A stretch of DNA of 12,104 nucleotides, from NCBI GenBank assembly GCA_046582115.1, contig JAYGFA010000018.1:1-12104 (forward strand), in the 5' to 3' direction. Numbering within the stretch: position 1 is the stretch's first letter; each line of letters begins with the position of its first letter. Made by a program: the position numbers and the translations under genes. The notes beneath the pieces were generated by a model that searched no databases, was not told the DNA's origin, and saw only the letters and a list, made by a program, of their open reading frames with translations. Below, one piece after another: positions 6,251-12,104 of the stretch. The stretch is from UBA11889 sp046582115 (GTDB lineage: Bacteria > Pseudomonadota > Gammaproteobacteria > Pseudomonadales > Azotimanducaceae).

Positions 6251-7414
6251 TTATAGTCCGTACAGCGATTCGACATTCGTTCGTGTGATTTTAGTTCTGT
6301 CGGATTTCGAGATGCCCTCGAACAGCTCGTCCAACACCTCAACTGAACAGGGCCAAGTCGAATCGGTATGCGGGTAGTCCGACCCCCACAGCATGGTTTC
6401 GACGCCGATCATGTCTCGCGTTAACAGAGCCGCTCGATCGTCTTCAATCGTGCAATAAAATTGTCGCTCCCAGATCTCTTGAGGACGGGTGCCGGTATAC
6501 GGTTCCGGCATCGAACGACGCTCTCGTTGCAGTCCTTGATCGACTCGGTAGAGCCAGTGCGCGATCCAGCCGGCATTAAATTCCGCCACCACAATCTTAA
6601 GATTTGGGTGACGTTCGCACACACCCCGGCACATCAATTCGATAATCGCAGCTTGTACCGTGTTCTGTGATGCAGCGTAACCGGCGATTCCGTCAACTTT
6701 TTTCCGCGAGCGTTGATTCCGCGGCACGTACGCACCGCAGCCAACGTGCATCGAAAGAGGAAAGTGAGCTTCTTCTGCTAGGGACCAGATTGGTTCGTAG
6801 ACGTCGTCGAAATACGGTCGATCGGCAGGCGACGTGCATGGAATACAACCGCCCTTGAATCCAAGATTGATAACCCGTTCAAGTTCGTCGGCTGCGGCCT
6901 CCGGGTCTTGCACTGGTATCGTAGGTAAGCCCTGTAGCCTACCTGAGCTTGCGTTGGTGTAGTCCGCGAGCCAGTCGTTATAGTTTTTCTGGCACGCGAC
7001 CAACAACTCCGTATTCTTGAAACCAAACATCGCGAAAAAACCCGGGTACAAAAACTCCGCGTCAAGTCCGTCGACGTCTTGAATCTGGTGACGCTTGGAC
7101 CCATCAATCAAGCCGGGTTCCAAACCGCCGTATCCTTGCCTGAAGAGTGCTTCCATTTCAGGATCGTTAAGGTGCGCGACTTCGGGTTTACGCCCGTGTT
7201 TTCTAATGATCGGCTCGTTGCGGGCGAGTCGCGTACTAGCCATCGCCATACGCGCGACCCCAACACCGCGACTTCCCCGAGACGGAATTACAATGGCGTC
7301 AACTTCATCCCCAACCGTCATAATCCGCGGCGCATCGTCGCCAAAACGCTGAGCCAATCCTGTAAAGACTTCCGGCCCTTCAACTACATGAGAATCGGCG
7401 GAAATCGGCTTCAT
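6251..7414 (-). CDS. Amidohydrolase-2 family metal-dependent hydrolase/decarboxylase
   Basis: A 387-residue cytosolic TIM-barrel protein of the amidohydrolase-2 (ACMSD/LigW-like) group, whose members decarboxylate or hydrolyse aromatic and oxo-acids at a divalent metal. Visible landmarks are ISADSHVVE (4-12) at the end of strand 1, LSMHVG (220-225) with His 223 as the strand-5 ligand, IVVAEFNAGW (274-283) at strand 6, and LWGSDYPHTDSTWP (342-355) with the strand-8 Asp 346. The strand-1 motif is DxH (Asp 7, His 9) rather than HxH, and strand 6 offers Glu 278 where many relatives have His. This pattern occurs in uncharacterised environmental members. There is no signal peptide. It follows the TauD-type dioxygenase by 15 bp in the same direction, so the two form an operon and probably act on the same substrate or successive intermediates. 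Family is firm; hydrolase versus decarboxylase is undecided. Confidence 0.88.
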   Translation of the reverse strand: MKPISADSHVVEGPEVFTGLAQRFGDDAPRIMTVGDEVDAIVIPSRGSRGVGVARMAMASTRLARNEPIIRKHGRKPEVAHLNDPEMEALFRQGYGGLEPGLIDGSKRHQIQDVDGLDAEFLYPGFFAMFGFKNTELLVACQKNYNDWLADYTNASSGRLQGLPTIPVQDPEAAADELERVINLGFKGGCIPCTSPADRPYFDDVYEPIWSLAEEAHFPLSMHVGCGAYVPRNQRSRKKVDGIAGYAASQNTVQAAIIELMCRGVCERHPNLKIVVAEFNAGWIAHWLYRVDQGLQRERRSMPEPYTGTRPQEIWERQFYCTIEDDRAALLTRDMIGVETMLWGSDYPHTDSTWPCSVEVLDELFEGISKSDRTKITRTNVESLYGL

Positions 7415-7429
7415 TTGGGAGGGCTTCCG

Positions 7430-8545
7430 TTAATCGCCGCGTTGCGGGGCGTAGTAAGGCGTACGTCGAGATGAATCGAAATCGAGTATGGTCAAGCGTT
7501 CCATGAGCCGTCGGTGCGGCCAGAAGTCGCCGCTCGCTGTATGGAGTACGGCCCGGTTATCCCACATGGCGAGCGAGCCTTCTTCCCAACGAAAACGACA
7601 GGTGTACTCGGGCCGCCCCTCTTGCATCTTCATTTGAAGTAGAAGCGACTTTTCCTCGTCCTCGGGGATTTCATGTTCTTCCGCAAACCGACGAACAAAT
7701 CCTTGTTGTACATAGAGCGTTGTATGGCCCGTCTCCGGGTGAGTACGTGCGACCGGATGCGTCGCCACCGGTGTTTTCCCATCCATCTGGTGACCAACGC
7801 CACCGACGTGGACGGCGGTTAACCCTTCGATCCGCCGCTTAGTTTCCAACGGCAGACCCTCCCACATGCTGTAGCAATCACAAAAACAGGTATCACCGCC
7901 TATTGCGGGGGCTTCTCGACACATAAGGATTGAACCCAGGGGGGGGCGAGCCTGCCAGGTCGCGTCACAGTGCCAACCCGAAGCCGCATTTGGGACCGTT
8001 TCGTCCGAGGGCAGCACCAACATGTTCGGAATGTCAGGGACCTTGATTTGTTGATTAAGGTCATGGGGCGAGTTCGGCATATGCTCGCGCTCACCGAAGG
8101 GTGCGCCAACCTCACCGAAATGCTGCGCAAATTCGACCATCTGTTGTCTGGAAAGATGGGCCTGGCCTCGAAACATAATGACGCGCCGTTGCAACCAGAG
8201 TTTGCGCAAAAATGAAACCATCTCCGGATCTTTTAGATCGGTTGCCAAATCGAGACCGTGGACGACAGTGCCGATACTTGGCTGCAGCGGTTCAAGTTTT
8301 AGGTCGACTCCGCAAACCGTAATCGGGATGTAGAACACGCTTCCGAAATGCCCCTCTACCAATCCCTCATCTTGGGCAAGAATGCCGTCGACCATTTCAC
8401 GACGATTCGTCCCATCGGGGAAGCGAGACTGTGCCACCGCACCTAACGAGCTATTTCGCGAAGGCGGCTTATTTCCGTCGGCTCGCTCCTTTTGACGCAG
8501 GTACAGTGGATTGTCGGCAAGTTGCGTATCTTGAGGTTCAGACAC
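7430..8545 (-). CDS. TauD/TfdA-family Fe(II)/2-oxoglutarate dioxygenase 1
   Basis: A 371-residue protein starting at GTG 8545, chosen because GGGAGAGG lies about 4 nt upstream. The TauD/TfdA core begins near residue 82 (LKLEPLQPSIGTVVHGLDL) and holds the iron ligands His 192 and Asp 194 in GWHCDATW and His 335 in WDNRAVLHTASGD, with Arg 350 (MERLTI) placed to bind 2-oxoglutarate. Other core landmarks are RVIMFRGQ (121-128) and APAIGGDTCFCDCYSMW (212-228). Family members hydroxylate carbon next to sulfonate, ether, amine or carboxylate groups, often breaking the C-S, C-O or C-N bond. The first 80 residues are an extra, Gln/Arg-rich, probably flexible segment not usual in TauD, so the true start might be internal, for example Met 51. 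It shares an operon with the amidohydrolase (15-bp gap) and is divergent from PhyH dioxygenase 2. Confidence 0.92.
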   Translation of the reverse strand: MSEPQDTQLADNPLYLRQKERADGNKPPSRNSSLGAVAQSRFPDGTNRREMVDGILAQDEGLVEGHFGSVFYIPITVCGVDLKLEPLQPSIGTVVHGLDLATDLKDPEMVSFLRKLWLQRRVIMFRGQAHLSRQQMVEFAQHFGEVGAPFGEREHMPNSPHDLNQQIKVPDIPNMLVLPSDETVPNAASGWHCDATWQARPPLGSILMCREAPAIGGDTCFCDCYSMWEGLPLETKRRIEGLTAVHVGGVGHQMDGKTPVATHPVARTHPETGHTTLYVQQGFVRRFAEEHEIPEDEEKSLLLQMKMQEGRPEYTCRFRWEEGSLAMWDNRAVLHTASGDFWPHRRLMERLTILDFDSSRRTPYYAPQRGD

Positions 8546-8713
8546 CAGTCCTCTCCCTTACTGGCTGAGCACGAGTACGGATACAACTATTATGACGAAT
8601 CGGCCGGCGAACTCCTACGTTCTTTCGAAACCGCCGTAACAACCCCGTTATCCACTTGATTAGACCGGATAATTACGTGATCGTATTGCTATACCCCTCA
8701 AAAGGTCTTGCAA
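8546..8713. promoter_or_regulatory. Divergent promoter gap between TauD dioxygenase 1 and PhyH dioxygenase 2
   Basis: 168 bp between outward-reading genes. On the plus strand GATAAT (8668-8673) is a fair -10 box about 40 bp before the PhyH start, but the -35 region is poor. TTTCGAAA (8623-8630) is an 8-bp palindrome. AAAAGG (8700-8705), 8 nt before ATG 8714, is the PhyH ribosome binding site and decides that start over TTG 8708. Confidence 0.5.
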
Positions 8714-9583
8714 ATGCCTGTCGCCACACTTCCTCGAGCGGCCACAGCAGACGAGATAAACGCTCAGTTGGCGCTTGACGGAGCGGTCATCGTTTCCGAC
8801 GTCATCGATCGGCAAACCGTTCGGCAAATGACCGATGAGACGATGCCCTACATCGAAAACACGCCGATGGGGGGAGACGATTTCACTGGTCGAAAAACCC
8901 AGAGAACCGGGGCACTGATTGCGAGGTCTCCAACCTGTCGGCGCTTGGTCCTTCATCCGCAAGTGATCCAGGCCACTCGCAAGTTCCTCTCGCCTTTTAC
9001 CAGGAAAATATTGCTCCACTTAACCCAGACCATTCGTATTCATCCGGGAAGTGCGAAGCAAGCGCTACACCGAGATCGTCTCGCGTGGGGCAGCTATCTT
9101 CCAAAATCCATCGAGCCCCAGCTAAATACGATGTGGGCACTAACCGAATTTACCGAAGAGAACGGGGCAACTCGTTGTGTTCCCGGAAGCCACACGTGGG
9201 ACTGGGAAGCCAAAGCCAATCCTGATCAGTTTGCCTATGCGGAAATGGCGCCGGGTTCTGTCTTCTTTTATACCGGCAGCATCCTGCACAGCGGCGGTGC
9301 GAATAATTCGAAGAGCCCGCGTTTAGGCGTTAATTTAACCTACTGCCTTGGCTGGCTACGGCAGGAGGAGAATCAGTACCTATCCTGCCCACCGGACATT
9401 GCCAAGAATCTCGAATCGGAATTACAGGACCTTCTCGGGTACACACAAGGGGATTTCGCGTTGGGTTACTACAGCGATCCATATAAGCCCGACGGTGGGC
9501 GGATCCTTGGTCCCGAGTCCGCGGTCGGACGTACCCGTGCAGACAGGACGGAGTTTGGTACTGAGGCTTCCCAAAACCACTGA
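8714..9583 (+). CDS. PhyH-family Fe(II)/2-oxoglutarate dioxygenase 2
   Basis: A 289-residue cytosolic protein of the phytanoyl-CoA dioxygenase family, only distantly similar to the one at 4025. Start ATG 8714 is preferred to TTG 8708 because AAAAGG lies 8 nt before the ATG and only 2 nt before the TTG. Iron ligands are His 119 and Asp 121 in ALHRDRLAW and His 192 in SILHSGGANNS; Arg 203 (SPRLGVNLTYCLGW) fits 2-oxoglutarate binding. GATRCVPGSHTWD (151-163) is the signature between them. The HRD form of the HxD motif and the NQYLS segment (220-224) place it in the branch that includes oxygenases of secondary metabolism and many unstudied bacterial proteins, rather than true phytanoyl-CoA hydroxylases. 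The C-terminal tail after about residue 260 is polar and probably disordered. Divergent from the TauD/amidohydrolase operon, convergent with the aldolase; between them is a strong hairpin. Confidence 0.92.
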   Translation: MPVATLPRAATADEINAQLALDGAVIVSDVIDRQTVRQMTDETMPYIENTPMGGDDFTGRKTQRTGALIARSPTCRRLVLHPQVIQATRKFLSPFTRKILLHLTQTIRIHPGSAKQALHRDRLAWGSYLPKSIEPQLNTMWALTEFTEENGATRCVPGSHTWDWEAKANPDQFAYAEMAPGSVFFYTGSILHSGGANNSKSPRLGVNLTYCLGWLRQEENQYLSCPPDIAKNLESELQDLLGYTQGDFALGYYSDPYKPDGGRILGPESAVGRTRADRTEFGTEASQNH

Positions 9584-9645
9584 CCAGAGGCCGAGAGATT
9601 TTGTACCAGCTTCTTCAGACTGAGACCTAAACTTGCCCTCCGGAT

Positions 9646-9675
9646 GGCGTGGAAACTCAGCGTGGTTTCCCCGCC
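9646..9675. terminator. Hairpin between convergent genes, possible bidirectional terminator
   Basis: GGCGTGGAAAC (9646-9656) pairs with GTTTCCCCGCC (9665-9675) over 11 positions with one mismatch and an 8-nt loop. It lies in the 140-bp gap between the stops at 9583 and 9724. CAGACT (9616-9621) and AGTCTG (9686-9691) could close an outer stem around it. Neither side has a T tract, so if it terminates transcription it is not a textbook intrinsic terminator. Confidence 0.5.
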
Positions 9676-9723
9676 TAACCTGATGAGTCTGGATCGCGTA
9701 CATCAGCCGGGACGAAACTCCGA

Positions 9724-10479
9724 CTAATCCTCGGATCCCTCGATGGGTGCAACGGTCGCCGCTGTCTTGGTTAAAAGGTCTTTTGCGCCGCGCCCGATGA
9801 GTGTGGTCGCGCCGGGGGCCTGGAAAAAGTTAAAACCCTCACGATTTCGCCACTGCAACGGCCCCCCAACCGTACGTCCGGCGGCAATTGTCGCTCCATG
9901 GATCTTGGTGATCATGGCTTCGTATTCGGGTTCGCCTTGGGCATGGCCTGAAAAACTAAATAAGTCGGTCGCTGCAGTGAAGACAACATCGACGCCTGGA
10001 ACCGATGCGATGGCTTCGGCATTTTCAACACCCGCGGGTGATTCAATCATCGCGACAACCATCATATTCTCGTTAGCCGTTGCGCGATAATCGCTCCCGT
10101 AAAGCCCGCCGTATTGTCCTCCGCCCAAACTCCTGACCCCATCCGGCGGGTATTTGGCAAAACGGACCGCGGCTTCAACTTTCTCGACCTCAACGACCAT
10201 GGGTACGATGATGCCCAACGCACCAATATCCGTTGCTTTTTGAACGTCACCTTCGGTCGCATCGGGAACCCGGATAAACGGCACGGCTGGCAAATCACGA
10301 CCAGCCCAGATCATCCGGGCAACTTCCTGAAACGTGAGGGGACTGTGTTGCATTTCAATCCAGAGGAAATCGAATCCCGCGCGCGCCATGGCGCGATACA
10401 CCTCGGGATCTGGTGTATCGATGGTACCGCCTACAACCTGTTCTCCGTTCTTAAGTTTTTCTCTAATCGTGTTGTACAT
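9724..10479 (-). CDS. HpcH/HpaI-family aldolase (class II, pyruvate-type)
   Basis: A 251-residue cytosolic protein, the usual length for HpaI/GarL-type aldolases, which cleave 4-hydroxy-2-oxo acids to pyruvate and an aldehyde with a divalent metal. The catalytic set is in register with E. coli HpaI: His 45 in WIEMQHSPLTF, Arg 70 in PFIRVP, and the metal ligands Glu 146 (AMIESPAGVENAEAI) and Asp 172 (VVFTAATDLF). GALGIIVPMV (86-95) and the phosphate-type loop near DGVRSLGGGQYG (113-124) are also typical. One departure is that the usual GP-x-DL at the second metal ligand reads AATDL. The carboxylate-binding residues look kept, so aldolase activity is likely, with an unknown acceptor aldehyde. 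It is a single-gene unit, convergent with PhyH dioxygenase 2 and divergent from the propeller gene. A weak Shine-Dalgarno (CAGGT) precedes ATG 10479. Confidence 0.92.
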   Translation of the reverse strand: MYNTIREKLKNGEQVVGGTIDTPDPEVYRAMARAGFDFLWIEMQHSPLTFQEVARMIWAGRDLPAVPFIRVPDATEGDVQKATDIGALGIIVPMVVEVEKVEAAVRFAKYPPDGVRSLGGGQYGGLYGSDYRATANENMMVVAMIESPAGVENAEAIASVPGVDVVFTAATDLFSFSGHAQGEPEYEAMITKIHGATIAAGRTVGGPLQWRNREGFNFFQAPGATTLIGRGAKDLLTKTAATVAPIEGSED

Positions 10480-10761
10480 GACCTGTCTATGGATTTACTG
10501 CGAAGGATCAGATCGTACTACTCGTGGATCGAGGGCACCACGCCCTACGGTCCGAATAACAATGGGGTTGACGCTTAATACGCCTCAAAATAGCTACATC
10601 GAAATCGTCAACGCCGCACAGTGCGCAACGTCCCACACGTATGGTAAACCATGTCAGGTTGGCGACTTGCCGGGCGAGAGCTTGACCCATTGGGTGAATC
10701 TCAGTTGACAGGCGGTTTGGCACATTGTCTTAATGCATTCAAGCAACTTGAGTGAAGAAGA
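10480..10761. promoter_or_regulatory. Divergent promoter gap between aldolase and propeller/TauD unit
   Basis: 282 bp between outward-reading genes, the widest gap in the window. It holds a good plus-strand promoter (10705-10734, separate entry), a small hairpin AGGGC-ACCAC-GCCCT (10532-10546) on the aldolase side, and an inverted repeat ATGGT-AA-ACCAT (10641-10652) near its middle, a possible operator. Short open frames here lack ribosome binding sites and recognisable content, so I call no gene. Confidence 0.5.
10705..10734 (+). promoter_or_regulatory. Probable sigma-70 promoter for the propeller gene
   Basis: Perfect -35 TTGACA (10705-10710), 18-bp spacer, then CTTAAT (10729-10734), four of six matches to TATAAT. 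A start site near 10741 would leave a leader of about 20 nt before ATG 10762. This is the best paired promoter in the window. Confidence 0.45.
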
Positions 10762-11655
10762 ATGACCTTCTGGATAGGAACAGAGGATGGGCTTTTCGAA
10801 AACGCTGAGGAACCGGTAGCTGCGTTGGAAGGCAGCAGCGTATCCGTACTAGCGGCGGACGAACATTCGATTTGGGCGATCGTCGACGACCACAGTATAT
10901 GGCGATATGACGATGGTTGGCGCGAGTTGGGACAGATCAATGACTACGAGGTTCATTGCCTTCTTCCAAGCAAAGATACGCTTCTTGCTGGAACTTTTGC
11001 GGCTCACGTCTACCGACTCGTAGGCTCCGAATTTACCCTGGTCGACGGGTTTGAGCAGGTGGAAACACGCGGTCGGTGGGGCACCCCGTGGGGCGGGCCA
11101 CCATCAACACGGACCATGTGCCGTGATAGTAACGACGATATCTACGCCAATGTTCATGTTGGCGGTCTTGTGAGGTCATCAGATGAAGGGCGAACATGGA
11201 AACAGACCCTGCTAGACATCGCTGTGGATGTACACGAAGTGCATCACGATTCCGGCGGTTCCGGCGCGCTCATGATAGCCGCGGCACGCGGCTTTGCTTC
11301 GAGCCAAAATGGCGTGGAATGGAATTTTAATAACGAAGGCTTACACGCACATTATTTACGCGCCGTAACGACGACTAATGAGTCAACGTTTGTATGTGCT
11401 TCGAGAGGTCCAAGAGGTCAGGAAGCGGCCATCTATCGGCGGCCCACTGGTGGCCACACACCTTTTAGTCGTTGCGGATACGAGGGTGGATGGTTGTCAA
11501 AGAACATCGACGCGGCTGCTCTGGCCACTACGGGCAATGAGATCATATTTGGTACAGGTGACGGGTGCGTGCATCGATCCGAAGACGACGGTCTGACGTG
11601 GGAGCGTTGCGCGTCTGACCTGCCTACAGTGAAGGCAGTCCTAATCACCGATTGA
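10762..11655 (+). CDS. Asp-box (BNR/sialidase-like) beta-propeller protein, probably cytosolic
   Basis: A 297-residue protein without signal peptide or membrane segment. It opens directly with a propeller-like strand (FWIGTEDGLFE) and repeats this type through the chain: LLAGTFAAHVYRL, NVHVGGLVRSSDEGRTW (132-148), AARGFASSQNGVEWNF, and IIFGTGDGCVHRSEDDGLTW near the C-terminus. SSDEGRTW and SEDDGLTW are good Asp boxes (SxDxGxTW), and SSQNGVEW is a degenerate third. These mark BNR, sialidase, VPS10 and Ycf48-type propellers of six or seven blades. I see no sialidase active-site arginine triad with confidence, so a binding, lactonase-like or scaffold role is as likely as hydrolysis. It is followed after 84 bp by a TauD-type dioxygenase in the same direction, so the two are probably co-transcribed from the promoter at 10705. 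Confidence 0.75.
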   Translation: MTFWIGTEDGLFENAEEPVAALEGSSVSVLAADEHSIWAIVDDHSIWRYDDGWRELGQINDYEVHCLLPSKDTLLAGTFAAHVYRLVGSEFTLVDGFEQVETRGRWGTPWGGPPSTRTMCRDSNDDIYANVHVGGLVRSSDEGRTWKQTLLDIAVDVHEVHHDSGGSGALMIAAARGFASSQNGVEWNFNNEGLHAHYLRAVTTTNESTFVCASRGPRGQEAAIYRRPTGGHTPFSRCGYEGGWLSKNIDAAALATTGNEIIFGTGDGCVHRSEDDGLTWERCASDLPTVKAVLITD

Positions 11656-11739
11656 CGCGCGTTGTCGATTAAACCGTTTTTTACGTTATCGAAAAACGAG
11701 TGCGCGACGACAAGGCAGACGAAGGTCACTTTCAGAACG
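11656..11739. other. Gap with nested inverted repeats inside a probable operon
   Basis: 84 bp between two genes of the same direction. CGTTTTT (11675-11681) can pair with AAAAACG (11692-11698), and TTGTCG (11662-11667) with CGACAA (11708-11713) outside it. The inner stem is AT-rich and the T run sits in the stem, so a role as terminator or attenuator is uncertain. Confidence 0.25.
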
Positions 11740-12104
11740 ATGCGACACCGATACATTGTCGAACAACTAACGGGAACGACCTTCGGGGCGGTCATTAAAG
11801 ATATCAAGTTAGAGGGTTTGTCGGCCGAAACATGGTCTGAAATCGAGGCACTTCTCTACGAGCACGGTGTGCTCATATTTCCCAGTCAGCACCTGAGCGC
11901 AGAAACTCAAGCATCGGTCGCACTATACTTTGGCGAACTTGACGGCAGCCACAGTGATCATAGCGATCGGGCCCGTAGCATATCTAACTGGATCGATGAC
12001 GAAACCGTTCTAACTGATCGAGATCCGACTTGGCTGACGCTTACCTACCCCACACGGTACTGGCATATGGATGGAACGTTCAACCCAATACCGCCCAAGA
12101 TATG
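11740..12104 (+). CDS. TauD/TfdA-family Fe(II)/2-oxoglutarate dioxygenase 2 (C-terminus cut by window edge)
   Basis: 121 residues of an open frame that runs off the right edge; no stop is reached. ATG 11740 gives a start typical of the family: a first strand YIVEQLTGTTFGAVIKDIKL (5-24), then a helix ETWSEIEALLYEHGVLIFPSQ (30-50) and ALYFGELDG (61-69). The HxD iron motif is present at His 109 and Asp 111 in YWHMDGTFNP, followed by PIPPK, the form usual in TfdA-like members. The distal His and the Arg are beyond the edge, so completeness cannot be judged. Compared with the TauD gene at 7430 it has no N-terminal extension and a different HxD context, so it is not a recent duplicate. It lies 84 bp behind the propeller gene and probably shares its promoter. 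No closer in-frame ATG or GTG start is seen upstream; AAGG about 14 nt before the ATG is a poor ribosome binding site. Confidence 0.88.
   Translation, partial: MRHRYIVEQLTGTTFGAVIKDIKLEGLSAETWSEIEALLYEHGVLIFPSQHLSAETQASVALYFGELDGSHSDHSDRARSISNWIDDETVLTDRDPTWLTLTYPTRYWHMDGTFNPIPPKI

Noticed and set aside
8708..8713. TTG 8708 as start of PhyH dioxygenase 2
   Set aside because: The AAAAGG ribosome binding site is only 2 nt away from TTG but 8 nt from ATG 8714.
10114..10578. 154-codon plus-strand open frame at the aldolase start and upstream gap
   Set aside because: Most of it is antisense to the well-supported aldolase, and the remaining part shows no protein-like features.
10508..10723. 71-codon minus-strand frame in the 282-bp divergent gap
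   Set aside because: It would block the promoter area, has no good ribosome binding site and resembles no family I know.
11433..11807. 124-codon minus-strand open frame opposite the propeller and TauD genes
   Set aside because: It overlaps the Asp-box region and the TauD start, both real on the plus strand, and looks like a shadow.
1..12104. Defence system, prophage, integron or transposon
   Set aside because: No nuclease, toxin, integrase, transposase, phage gene, terminal inverted repeat or attachment site can be recognised; all genes are metabolic or envelope-related.

Overview
The window looks like accessory metabolic DNA from a Gram-negative bacterium, most plausibly a marine or environmental proteobacterium. 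The grounds are a lipoprotein signal with a classic lipobox, a Sec-type signal peptide, roughly 50-55% GC by eye, Shine-Dalgarno sites of AGGAGG type, and a gene mix (PhyH and TauD oxygenases, amidohydrolase, HpcH/HpaI aldolase, CRTAC1-like lipoprotein) common in such genomes. The taxonomic call is an inference. No rRNA, tRNA, CRISPR array, insertion sequence or integrase is seen. Twelve protein genes cover nearly everything, two of them cut by the window ends, and no gap exceeds 300 bases.

Layout. A left-pointing block (1-3817) holds, in transcription order, a Gfo/Idh/MocA-type oxidoreductase, a secreted protein of a widespread uncharacterised family, and a CRTAC1-like calcium-binding repeat lipoprotein that runs off the left edge. 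Facing away from it is a PhyH-type dioxygenase (4025-4846), which converges on a small NIPSNAP-like protein (4851-5204). That gene is divergent from an enoyl-CoA hydratase (5380-6174). Next is a left-pointing pair, TauD-type dioxygenase then amidohydrolase-2 (8545 down to 6251), divergent from a second PhyH-type dioxygenase (8714-9583). Then comes an HpcH/HpaI-type aldolase (9724-10479, left-pointing), divergent from a cytosolic Asp-box beta-propeller (10762-11655) and a second TauD-type dioxygenase (11740 to the right edge, partial).

How it may work together. Four Fe(II)/2-oxoglutarate oxygenases of two families lie within about 8 kb, next to enzymes that hydrate enoyl-CoAs, cleave or decarboxylate oxo-acids and oxidise diols or sugars. 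This suggests a catabolic island for one or more hydroxylatable carboxylic or aromatic/alicyclic substrates, with an envelope module (secreted protein plus lipoprotein) at the left. The substrate cannot be read from sequence. The genes form four back-to-back divergent transcription units with 168-282 bp promoter gaps, and no transcription factor gene is present in the window. Points worth a second look are the Gfo/Idh protein lacking the usual C-terminal glycine motif, the altered metal-site motif of the amidohydrolase, the altered GP-x-DL motif of the aldolase, and an imperfect 11-bp-stem hairpin between the convergent genes at 9583/9724.
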